From Kutzneria buriramensis (lineage in GTDB: Bacteria > Actinomycetota > Actinomycetes > Mycobacteriales > Pseudonocardiaceae): 64,000 nucleotides of DNA. A model generated the notes under the pieces. It searched no databases. It had not been told where the DNA came from and worked only from the letters and a program-made list of their open reading frames with translations. Position 1 is the first letter of the stretch. Each line of letters opens with the position of its first letter. A program made the translations under genes and the position numbers. Positions 17,258 to 24,713 of the stretch are shown one piece after another. The stretch is taken from NCBI RefSeq assembly GCF_003387475.1, contig NZ_QUNO01000006.1, positions 1 to 64,000 of the forward strand. The letters are read 5' to 3'.

Positions 17258-17827
17258 GTGGGCAAGATCGTGATCACCACCAATGCCACCCTCGACGGCG
17301 TGGTCGAAGACCCCGACGGCAAGGAAGGTTTCGACCGCGGCGGCTGGTTCTACCGCTTCGGCGAAGCCGACGTCCCTTCGTGGGACGCCCTCTCGACCCA
17401 GCAGGCCATGGATGCCGAGGCGCTCCTGCTGGGCAGGCGAACCGACACCTGGTTCGGCACCCGAGCGCGCCCCGGCGAATGGGCGGACCGCACCTTGGCC
17501 ATGCCCAAGTTCGTGGTGTCCACCACCAACGACACACCCGCCTGGCACAACTCCACCGTCCTCGACGGCGATGCCGTGGAGCAGATCTCAGAGCTCAAGG
17601 CCAGGCTGGACGGCGAAATCCTCGTCTACGGCAGCTACACCCTCGTCCACACCCTGATCGAACACCACCTGGCCGACGAACTCCGCCTGTGCGTCTTCCC
17701 CGTCGTGGCGGGCTCGGGTCGCCGCCTTTTCGACGACTTCACCGAGGCCCACCCCATGCGTCTGACCGACCTTCGCCGGGTGGGCGACGGGATCATGTTC
17801 TACACCTACGAGTTCGAGAAAGACTAG
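17258..17827 (+). CDS. RibD C-terminal / dihydrofolate reductase-like protein
   Basis: A 189-residue protein of the RibD_C family, NADPH-dependent reductase fold (KIVITTNATLDGVVEDPDG at the N-terminus, EALLLGRRTDTWF, GEILVYGSYTLVHTLIEHHLADELRLCVFPVVAGSGRRLF). The GTG start has an excellent AGGAGA five bases upstream. It is adjacent to the sigma factor gene, an association often seen for this family in actinobacteria; the physiological substrate is unknown. Ends just before a strong stem-loop. Confidence 0.88.
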   Translation: MGKIVITTNATLDGVVEDPDGKEGFDRGGWFYRFGEADVPSWDALSTQQAMDAEALLLGRRTDTWFGTRARPGEWADRTLAMPKFVVSTTNDTPAWHNSTVLDGDAVEQISELKARLDGEILVYGSYTLVHTLIEHHLADELRLCVFPVVAGSGRRLFDDFTEAHPMRLTDLRRVGDGIMFYTYEFEKD

Positions 17828-17835
17828 ATCGAGAA

Positions 17836-17867
17836 CGCTGCCCCTGCCATCCAGCGCAGGGGCAGCG
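17836..17867. terminator. Stem-loop terminator, 12-bp arms
   Basis: CGCTGCCCCTGC and GCAGGGGCAGCG form a perfect 12-bp stem with an 8-nt loop, nine bases after the RibD-like stop. It lies between convergent genes, so it can end transcription from both sides. No T-tract, as is common in high-GC actinobacteria. Confidence 0.75.
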
Positions 17868-17985
17868 CAGCTCTCCCGCGGTGGCGGGACCAGAGCATGA
17901 CCCTTCCGTCCAGACCGCCGTCGGTCAGCGGCCGGGTGAACAGCGATCCGCGTCAGCCTCCACGCACACCATCGGAGCCCTCAGG

Positions 17986-19008
17986 TCATCCGTGTCGCAA
18001 ACACAGGGATCCCCATTGGAATCCCGCGCCGATGGCGGACATGACGTACGTGTCGCCACGCCGCACCCGGCGCTGGCTGAAGGACTGGTGCAGCGCGGTG
18101 AACACACCGGCCGACCCGGTGTTGCCGAGCCGGTCGACGGTGATCGGCGCCCGGTGCCCGGGGACACCGAGCTTGTCCATCGTGGCGGTGATGATGTTGA
18201 GATTCGCCTGGTGGACGAAGAAGTGGGTGATCTCGCCGACCGGCAGCCCGGCCCGGTCGACCGCGTTGAGGATGCTTTCGGGCAGGCGCCTGGTGGCGGT
18301 GTCCCACACGGCCCGGCCGTCCATCTGCAGAAAGTGCTGCCTGTCCGTGACGGTCCGAGCTGTGGCGGGGAGCCGGGAACCGCCGGCCGGGATCTGCACG
18401 CCGTAGGACAGTTCCGAACCGAAGTCCCAGCCGAGCAGGCCTGCGCCGGGGGTCGACGACCTGGTCAGCACGACCGCCGCCGCGGCGTCACCGAAGAACA
18501 CCCGCGTGGTGCGCTCCTGAGGATCCGTCACCCGTGACGCACAGTCCGCGGCGATGACCAGGACCACCTCCGCCGCGGCGGTCTGCAACAGGTGCGCGCC
18601 GAACAGCATCGCCTGCACGCCGTTGGCGCACGCGGCCTGAGTGATGTCGAAGGTGAGCGCCCGGTGCGCGCCCAGTGCGTCCTTGACGATCAACGCGGTG
18701 GAGGGCAGCGGTTGGTCGTTGGTGTAGGTCGCGACGATGATCACGTCGACGTCCCGGGCGGTCAGCCCGGCCGCGGTCAGCGCGGATCGCGCCGCGGAGC
18801 CGCACATGTCCGAGGTGGCCTGGTCCGGCGCGAGCCAGCGGCGCTCGCGGATGCCCGTCCTGCTGACGATCCACTCGTCCGAGGTGTCCACCGTCTCGGC
18901 GAGCTGGTGGTTGGTCACGACGGCTTCGGGCAGGTGCAGCCCGGTGCCGGCGACGGTGACGGGCACGGACAGGCCCGAGCCGGCCGGGCGGTCGGTCAGC
19001 ATGGTCAT
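17986..19008 (-). CDS. 3-oxoacyl-ACP synthase III (KAS III/FabH-like)
   Basis: A 340-residue thiolase-fold condensing enzyme. The catalytic triad C127 (QAACANG), H266 (FFVHQANLN) and N296 (RLGNTGSAG) has exactly FabH spacing. DTSDEWIVSRTGIRERR and the C-terminal GAGFQWGSLCLRHG are also FabH-like. It condenses an acyl-CoA with malonyl-ACP or acts as an acyltransferase of the DpsC/CerJ type. No ACP, malonyltransferase or ketoreductase is next to it. It overlaps the upstream GNAT-ThiF fusion gene by four bases (ATGA), so the two very likely work together. Confidence 0.9.
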   Translation of the reverse strand: MTMLTDRPAGSGLSVPVTVAGTGLHLPEAVVTNHQLAETVDTSDEWIVSRTGIRERRWLAPDQATSDMCGSAARSALTAAGLTARDVDVIIVATYTNDQPLPSTALIVKDALGAHRALTFDITQAACANGVQAMLFGAHLLQTAAAEVVLVIAADCASRVTDPQERTTRVFFGDAAAAVVLTRSSTPGAGLLGWDFGSELSYGVQIPAGGSRLPATARTVTDRQHFLQMDGRAVWDTATRRLPESILNAVDRAGLPVGEITHFFVHQANLNIITATMDKLGVPGHRAPITVDRLGNTGSAGVFTALHQSFSQRRVRRGDTYVMSAIGAGFQWGSLCLRHG

Positions 19009-20870
19009 CGGGTGCTCCCTGCCACGGTGTTGCGTTCCGGCCCGAGTTGCAGTTCCAGGTCGGTGTAGAAACGGCCGGACCCGCAGGGCAGGCCGAGCAG
19101 GATGCGGCGGGCCGCCTCGCCGGTCAGCGCGCCGCCCAGGGCGACGCCCGATGCCAGCTGCGGCCAGCTGCTCAGGGTGTGGCCGATCTGCTCGAAGGAC
19201 GCCGCGAGTTCCGGGCTGATCCGGTCAGCGTCGACCATGGCCAGGATCAGATCGACCTTGTCCTGACGGCTCAGGTCCACCATGTCCACGGACTTGACGT
19301 CGCCGAGCAGCCCGTGGAGCAGGGGCCGGTCGGGTTCGTGGTCGAACCGCTCGATGTCGAGCATGCCTCGGTCGTTGCAGTCCATCACGACCGGGACGCC
19401 CAGGTCCCGCGCGTGCTCCCTGGCCGCGATCTTCACCCACGGCGTGTCGCACTCCTCGACCAGCAGGTCGATCGGCCCGTTGCCGCCGCGGAAGAACTCG
19501 TCGATGTTGTGTTCGGTCAGCCCGTCCCGGTAGATCTCGATGTCCAGGTACGGATCGATCTCGAACATCTGGCGGGCGGAGATCACCGCCTTGTTCACGC
19601 CCAGGTGGTGCACGCCCGCCCGCAGCCGGTTGAGGTTGGACAGGCTGAACTCGTCGAAGTCGGCGAGCTTGTACGCGCCGCCGATGCCCTCCAGCGCGAA
19701 GGTGACGGCGGCGCTGTTGCCGACCGACAGTCCGATGATCCCGATCCTGTTGCCCAGCAGACGGCGCTGCTCGGGACGCTCGATCTTGCCGCGGTTGCGG
19801 TCGGTGCGGACCAGGCGGAACTCCTCGCGGGGCAGCACGTGCACGAGCCGCCGCGACCACGGGTACCAGGCCCAGGCGCCGTACTCCCACGCGTCGAGCC
19901 CGGCCAGTTGCTCGTCCTTCTTGCGTTGGATCGCGATCGGGTCGACACAGGCCGGTTCACGGCTGCGGACCAGCTCGGTGAGCTGTTCGTCGATCGTGTC
20001 ATGGACTTCCCGCACGTCGCCGGAGGCCAGCAGTGCGGTCAGCGCGTCGACATGGGATGCCCGGCAGGGCTCGAACAGCACCGGCTGCCACACGCCGCGG
20101 TCGCAGTCCGCGTCGGCGAGGCCCACCGGGGCCGCGCGGCCCGACGACAACCTGGACGCCGGCGGCTTCCGACCGGCGGCCGCGACGGCGGGAAACTCCG
20201 CACGAAGCTGGTCGACGAGTTCGGCGTACTGGCCCGCGCCGTCCGCGACACGGTGGAACATCACCACCACGTCCTCGGTGTACTGCTCGACGTACGCGCG
20301 GGTGCCCGGCATGCTCCGGAAGCCGAACCGTTCATGGAAGTGGTCCTGGCCGTCCTTGGTGCCCGAGGTGCCGATCATCGCCTTCGCGCCGAGGTGGTGT
20401 GCCGCCGCGATCGCCATCGCGTTCAGGTACAGGCCCAGCCCCAGTTTGCGAGCGCGGTGCTCGACGACCAGCCTGCTGTGCTCGAACGTGTCCCTTGCCG
20501 CGACGCCCTCGGACCGCAGCAGCGCCTCGTAGCGCGCTGCCCCCAGGTAGGCGCGGGACTGGAAGAGGTCGCCGGTCGCCGGCGTGGACAGCCTGATGTA
20601 GCCCAGCGGCGGCCCGTCCGGCTCCCGCTGGGCGATGAAGTGCCAGGCGCCGAAGTCCAGGTTCTGGTCGTCGCCACGCGCGAAAGCCGGTCGGCGGCCG
20701 CGGTCGAAAAGGATTCGCGCCCTGAGTTCGCGTATCGAGTCGAGCAGGGCCGGATCGCCGTCGCGCGGCGCGAGACAGGCCGTGACGTGCCATTGCGGCG
20801 TTCCGGCTGGTTGCTGTCCGATCGGCGGTGGCATCGATTCCCCGGTGCCACGGTGGTTCTTGTCGGTCAC
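19005..20870 (-). CDS. GNAT-ThiF/E1-like fusion protein (Rv1355c-type)
   Basis: A 621-residue two-part protein. Residues ~20-205 are a GNAT/autoinducer-synthase-like acyltransferase fold (FEHSRLVVEHRARKLGLGLY, FHERFGFRSMPGTRAY). Residues ~280-620 are a ThiF/MoeB/E1-type adenylating domain with a Rossmann motif (RIGIIGLSVGNSAAVTFALEGIGG), a DFDEFSLSNLNR loop and MDCNDRGMLDIERFD. ThiF domains adenylate carboxylates such as sulfur-carrier or ubiquitin-like C-termini. Start set at GTG after AAAAGGCGATCC; an upstream ATG lacks an RBS. The gene precedes and overlaps the KAS III gene. No ubiquitin-like carrier is encoded nearby. The biochemical role is unknown. Confidence 0.75.
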   Translation of the reverse strand: MTDKNHRGTGESMPPPIGQQPAGTPQWHVTACLAPRDGDPALLDSIRELRARILFDRGRRPAFARGDDQNLDFGAWHFIAQREPDGPPLGYIRLSTPATGDLFQSRAYLGAARYEALLRSEGVAARDTFEHSRLVVEHRARKLGLGLYLNAMAIAAAHHLGAKAMIGTSGTKDGQDHFHERFGFRSMPGTRAYVEQYTEDVVVMFHRVADGAGQYAELVDQLRAEFPAVAAAGRKPPASRLSSGRAAPVGLADADCDRGVWQPVLFEPCRASHVDALTALLASGDVREVHDTIDEQLTELVRSREPACVDPIAIQRKKDEQLAGLDAWEYGAWAWYPWSRRLVHVLPREEFRLVRTDRNRGKIERPEQRRLLGNRIGIIGLSVGNSAAVTFALEGIGGAYKLADFDEFSLSNLNRLRAGVHHLGVNKAVISARQMFEIDPYLDIEIYRDGLTEHNIDEFFRGGNGPIDLLVEECDTPWVKIAAREHARDLGVPVVMDCNDRGMLDIERFDHEPDRPLLHGLLGDVKSVDMVDLSRQDKVDLILAMVDADRISPELAASFEQIGHTLSSWPQLASGVALGGALTGEAARRILLGLPCGSGRFYTDLELQLGPERNTVAGSTR

Positions 20871-21408
20871 GGATCGCCTTTTCTGATGATGCGATCGCTC
20901 GTCGGAAGGCGTCAAAGGGCGACGCGAGGCGACCGGTCGAGCGGCAGGAGTTTCCGATGGGCTGTTGACAACGCAGCCCGAATCGGGTCGATCGGAACGG
21001 TATCAGCAGTTGAACGGTGCAACCCCGGAAAAGGCGGCTGGAGGTTGATCTTTCACTCGCACCGGGCAGGGCGGCCCGCCGATGCCCGTGGTGATCAACT
21101 CTTGGTGGCGTCTACGCCGGTCGACGGCGATGATGATCACCGTAGTGGGCACTCTGTCGACTGTGACGCACGCCCTTCGGTCACTGCCCGTCATGACGAT
21201 AGTCTTCGTAGGCGGACATGACGGACGAAGCGCGGTGTACGACGGTGGTGCGGGATTGCGGGATCACCCAATGATCCGATGACCGTCGGCGGTGCTGCGA
21301 CCGTCGGATCGTCTGAATTTCCCATGCGATTAGCGGTTTGTGTGGCTCGCTGTTCGCTATGCTGGAATTCTCTGCCAACAATCCGATCCGCATTCTCGAT
21401 CGGAACAG
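20871..21408. other. Intergenic region, no gene recognised
   Basis: 538 bp between two same-strand genes. It must hold the promoter of the GNAT-ThiF/KAS III unit. A TTGACA occurs at about 20964 but has no matching -10 at a suitable distance on either strand. Short repeats (GACCGTCGG twice near 21281-21305) are present without a clear function. Confidence 0.4.
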
Positions 21409-22740
21409 CTACTTCTCCGTCAGTGAGGCGGCCTGAGTTATCAGCGCCTCGTGAATCTGCTGTAGATGTGACGGTTGCGCGGCGAGTGCGGGTGGGATGG
21501 TCGTTGCCTTGGGGGCGACGACGCCGGTCATCGGGTCGTCCGTTCGGGGCGTTGTCAGCGTGAATGCGCCGGAGACATCTGGCGCTGCGGCATCTCGTCG
21601 GGTGAGTGCGGGCAGTGACCACCGGTGTTCGATGGTCGCGAGGATGCTGGTGTGGTCGAGCGGAACGGATCCCGGCGCGCGGAACACCGTGCCCGCCTCG
21701 ATCAGCGGGCTCACCAGGACGGTGGGTACCCGTGGTCCGAAGCGGGTGAAGTCGAAGCCGAACTCGCCGGGGGAGGAGTCCGGCGGTGTCGCGCCCCACG
21801 GCGGCGGCACGTGGTCGTAGCAGCCGCCGTGCTCGTCGTACGTGATGATCAGCAGCGTGGAGTTCCACGCCGGCCCGCTCCGCACGGCGCGGTAGACGTC
21901 GAGGATCAGCTGCTCGCCCAGCGCCACGTCGTAGTTCGGATGCTGGCTGTTGCCGGTCGAGCTCCAGCTCGGTTCCAGGAACGCGTACGCCGGCAGCTTG
22001 CCGGCCGCCGCGTCGGCGTGGAAGTCCTTGAGCAGCCCGGAGTTCGCCTTCGGGGCCTTGATGGTGTCCGGGAAGTCCATCTTGGTCAGTGGTGCGCTGG
22101 TGTCGCCGTAGATGCGCCAGCTGACGCCGTGCCTGCCGAGCAGGCCGAAGATGCTCGGCACGCTGAACGCCTTGGTCTTGTCGTCGAGGTGGCCCTGGCT
22201 GGTGCCGGCGCAGGCGAATGCCCGGTTGGGCATCGTCATCGTCGGCGCGGAGCAGTACCAGTGGTCGCACACCGCGAATCCCCGCGCCAGGCCACTGAGC
22301 ACCGGCAGCGTCGTCGGCGTGTGGCAGGCCATGATCATGTCCTCGGTGGTGCCCGGGACCACGTACCAGCCCTTGGTCTTGTTGTCGTTGATCGCCGTCG
22401 CGTAGTCCGTGACGAACCCGGTCATCGTCGCCACCGCGCCCGCCGCCGGCGCCGACTGCGAGCCGTAGAGCTGGTTGTTGGTCGCCGCGTACCCTTCGCC
22501 CGGATCGGCTCCGGGTAACAGGTACGCGTTCGGCGTCGTCGGCGTGATCTGCCGTACCGGCACCGCGACCCCGTTGCCGCCGGGGCAGCTCTCGCGCCCG
22601 GTGAGCCCGTCGAACGGGTGGCCGAGCGGCGAGGTGTTGCCGTTGTCGTGGTAGAGGTAGCCCAGCATGTGGTCGAACGACCGGTTCTCGAGCATCAACA
22701 CCACGATGTGGTCGATCGCGTTCAGCCCTGAGGTGCTCAT
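21409..22740 (-). CDS. Phosphoesterase family protein (phospholipase C/acid phosphatase-like)
   Basis: A 443-residue protein of the PF04185 phosphoesterase family, alkaline phosphatase superfamily, which includes bacterial phospholipases C. Motifs: HIVVLMLENRSFDHMLGYL (metal/nucleophile region), SAPTMTMPNRAFACAGTSQG, ITYDEHGGCYDHVPPP, RVPTVLVSPLI and LDHTSILATIE. No signal peptide precedes the catalytic start, unlike typical secreted PLCs, so it is either cytoplasmic or uses an unrecognised route. RBS weak (GGGGGTCCG). Monocistronic. Confidence 0.88.
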   Translation of the reverse strand: MSTSGLNAIDHIVVLMLENRSFDHMLGYLYHDNGNTSPLGHPFDGLTGRESCPGGNGVAVPVRQITPTTPNAYLLPGADPGEGYAATNNQLYGSQSAPAAGAVATMTGFVTDYATAINDNKTKGWYVVPGTTEDMIMACHTPTTLPVLSGLARGFAVCDHWYCSAPTMTMPNRAFACAGTSQGHLDDKTKAFSVPSIFGLLGRHGVSWRIYGDTSAPLTKMDFPDTIKAPKANSGLLKDFHADAAAGKLPAYAFLEPSWSSTGNSQHPNYDVALGEQLILDVYRAVRSGPAWNSTLLIITYDEHGGCYDHVPPPWGATPPDSSPGEFGFDFTRFGPRVPTVLVSPLIEAGTVFRAPGSVPLDHTSILATIEHRWSLPALTRRDAAAPDVSGAFTLTTPRTDDPMTGVVAPKATTIPPALAAQPSHLQQIHEALITQAASLTEK

Positions 22741-22781
22741 CGGACCCCCGTCGGCGGCGACACGGTTCGGCTCCACCCTCC

Positions 22782-23290
22782 CGCTGCGACATCCATGGCG
22801 GCAAGGCCGCTGACTCGTACGGCCGCACGGGTACTTCCGGCGAACCGGACGTTCCTTCGGGCGTCGGCCAGCCGTTCCTGTGGCCGACGGTCTTGGACGC
22901 GTCGATCTACCAGTGGGGATTGTGGGTGCGACGCATTTTCCCGCCGTCACGCACGATCCCGCCGAGGTGCTCGACCCCACGTTCTACACCCGGCAGGGCC
23001 CGCCACGTCCCCGGAGATGAACGCCCTCATCGGGCGCTGCGGCGGTGACGGAATCGTGGTGTCCCCGCACGACTGCGTGCGGCGGTGCCCCGAGATCCGC
23101 GCCCGCCTCGCCGGCTACCCGCGCGGGCTGTTCGCCGATTTCCGGACCCAGCGCGAGTGGTCGCTGGTGATGGCGATGACCGGCGTCCTCAACGCCGCAC
23201 GGCGCGGACGTGGTCGTGCACGGCTCCGGGTGGTACTCGGCCGCCGACTTCAAGCCGCTTCACCATCGGGGCCTGGCCGCCGGTTCCCGG
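22782..23290 (+). pseudogene. Frameshifted remnant of an unidentified gene
   Basis: A coding-like signal (high G/C at third positions) runs through this stretch but jumps frame about three times: DASIYQWGLW, then VGATHFPAVTHDPAEVLDPTFYTRQG, then MNALIGRCGGDGIVVSPHDC...LFADFRTQREWSLVMAMTGVLNAA, then DVVVHGSGWYSAADF. No single frame spans it and there is no good start. I do not recognise the family. Either a decayed gene or a stretch with sequence errors. Confidence 0.45.
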
Positions 23291-23935
23291 GATCGGTCCC
23301 TCCGTGGCGCCCACGACCGCGGCGACGTCCACGTCGGGCGTGACCGCCGCAGGTCGGCCGGAGCACCGTCAGGAGCTCCTGGTTGCCGTGGATGATCGTG
23401 TTCCTGGCCTGCTCTGTGTCGAACCCGACGTAGGCGTTCGCGAGCATGTCCACCGGACCGAGGACGTTCAGCGCGAACCCGATCTTGTCGGCGTCGGCCA
23501 GGGTGGCGAAGGCCGGGATGTCCTGATCGGCGAGGTTCAGACGGGCGTCGGTGGTCCTGGCGTAGTCCTGCCGCTGGTCCACCGTGCTGCCCGTGAGGTT
23601 CTCGAACTGCTTGACCGCGGTGTTGGCGCACGAGGTCACCATCGCCGCCTGGATGCGTCCGCCTCGGCGAGGATGTGGGTCTCCGAGGCCTTGGCCGTGG
23701 CCTGCAGCTGGCTGATCGGGCTGGGATCCTGGTTGATCTTGAGGAACTTGTTGACCAGGTCGTTGCCCTTGTTCAGGTAACCGCAAACGGTGACGTAGTC
23801 GCCGATGCCGGCGGCGCCGGCCGGCGCCGCCACGGCGGTGGAGACGGCCGAGGACAGCATGATCGCCGCCAGGACGGCACCCAGGTGCCTACTGGAACGC
23901 GGTCGTCCCGGCGGTCTTTCCGGATGTCGCGGCAA
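23250..23935 (-). pseudogene. Frameshifted secreted hypothetical protein
   Basis: From a likely TTG start after AAAAGGGAGC, the frame encodes a signal peptide (LGAVLAAIMLSSAVSTAVAA..AGAAG) and a helical segment to SETHILAEADA. The coding signal then continues in another frame as IQAAMVTSCANTAVKQFENLTG...GNQELLTVLRP, possibly shifting again near the end. One frameshift at about 23645 would restore a secreted protein of ~190 residues. Cysteines in both halves (VCGYLN, TSCANT) suggest one disulfide-bonded original. Function unknown; decay or sequencing error. Confidence 0.5.
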
Positions 23936-24027
23936 GACGCACGCTCCCTTTTCCCTTACCAGCAACGGATCGGCGGCGCGGCCCCAAGCGCGACTGGCGA
24001 GGGGCCGCCCGGACAGGTCCGCTCCCG

Positions 24028-24546
24028 TCAGATCAGCCAGCGCTGGTTGGCATCGGCGCCGTTGCACGTACGGACGGACAAGGCGACGCTCACGCCGGAC
24101 AGGCAGAGGTTGTGGTCACGGCCGCCCACCAGGGTCCGCAGCTGGGCCGCGTTCGGCGGCCTGGTGAAGGAGTTCCACTCGGCATTGCTGACCGCGCCCC
24201 CGCCCTGGAGGTCGCATTCGTCCAGCGTCACGGGTGTTCCGTTGCCCGGGTCGTCGAGGACGAACGCGCAGAGCCCGCTGCCCTGGTTCTGGAGCCTGAT
24301 CAGGTTCGTGCCCTGCGGCGCGGACACCTGCCAGTCCAGGAAGTGGCCCGGGTCGGCCGTCCCGCAGTCCTCCTGGATGATCGGCGCGCCGAAGCTGTCG
24401 CTCTGCGGCGCGAAGCACAAGCCGGTGCCGACGTTGGGCATGTGGTGGAACTGGCCGCTGGCCGCCGCGGTGCCCGCGGCCGGGCCGAGGCTCGCCAACG
24501 CGAGTGCCGCTCCCAGACACGCGAGCGTTTTTGCCATTCTGAGCAC
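24028..24546 (-). CDS. Secreted ricin-type lectin-like protein
   Basis: A 172-residue secreted protein: a signal peptide (MAKTLACLGAALALASLGPAAG) followed by a beta-trefoil-like sequence with GTGLCFAPQSD, GSGLCAFVLDDPGNGTPVTLDECD, HNLCLSG and a terminal NGADANQRWLI, the Q-x-W pattern of ricin B/carbohydrate-binding modules. Paired cysteines suggest extracellular disulfides. GTG start with GGAAGGCGG upstream; an ATG three codons later is an alternative. It probably binds carbohydrate; no catalytic domain is attached. Confidence 0.7.
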   Translation of the reverse strand: MLRMAKTLACLGAALALASLGPAAGTAAASGQFHHMPNVGTGLCFAPQSDSFGAPIIQEDCGTADPGHFLDWQVSAPQGTNLIRLQNQGSGLCAFVLDDPGNGTPVTLDECDLQGGGAVSNAEWNSFTRPPNAAQLRTLVGGRDHNLCLSGVSVALSVRTCNGADANQRWLI

Positions 24547-24713
24547 TTTTCCGCCTTCCCAGTGGTGACTGCGGCCCTACGCGGTGATCGCCGGGGCCCT
24601 GCCGTCGACTGTCGCGGGCCGGTGCCCCGGGCGGTCGAAACCCGGATGAATCCGGACGGCGGGGCCGGTATCGTGCACTGGCCGGGAAACGCCGGCGTAG
24701 GGGGAGGCACGCC

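Noticed and set aside
20964-20969. TTGACA hexamer as a promoter -35
   Set aside because: No acceptable -10 at 16-19 bp on the same strand.
19047-21221. 724-codon open frame on the plus strand
   Set aside because: Mirror of the GNAT-ThiF gene; no RBS, no motif, Val/Gly/Arg-rich composition.
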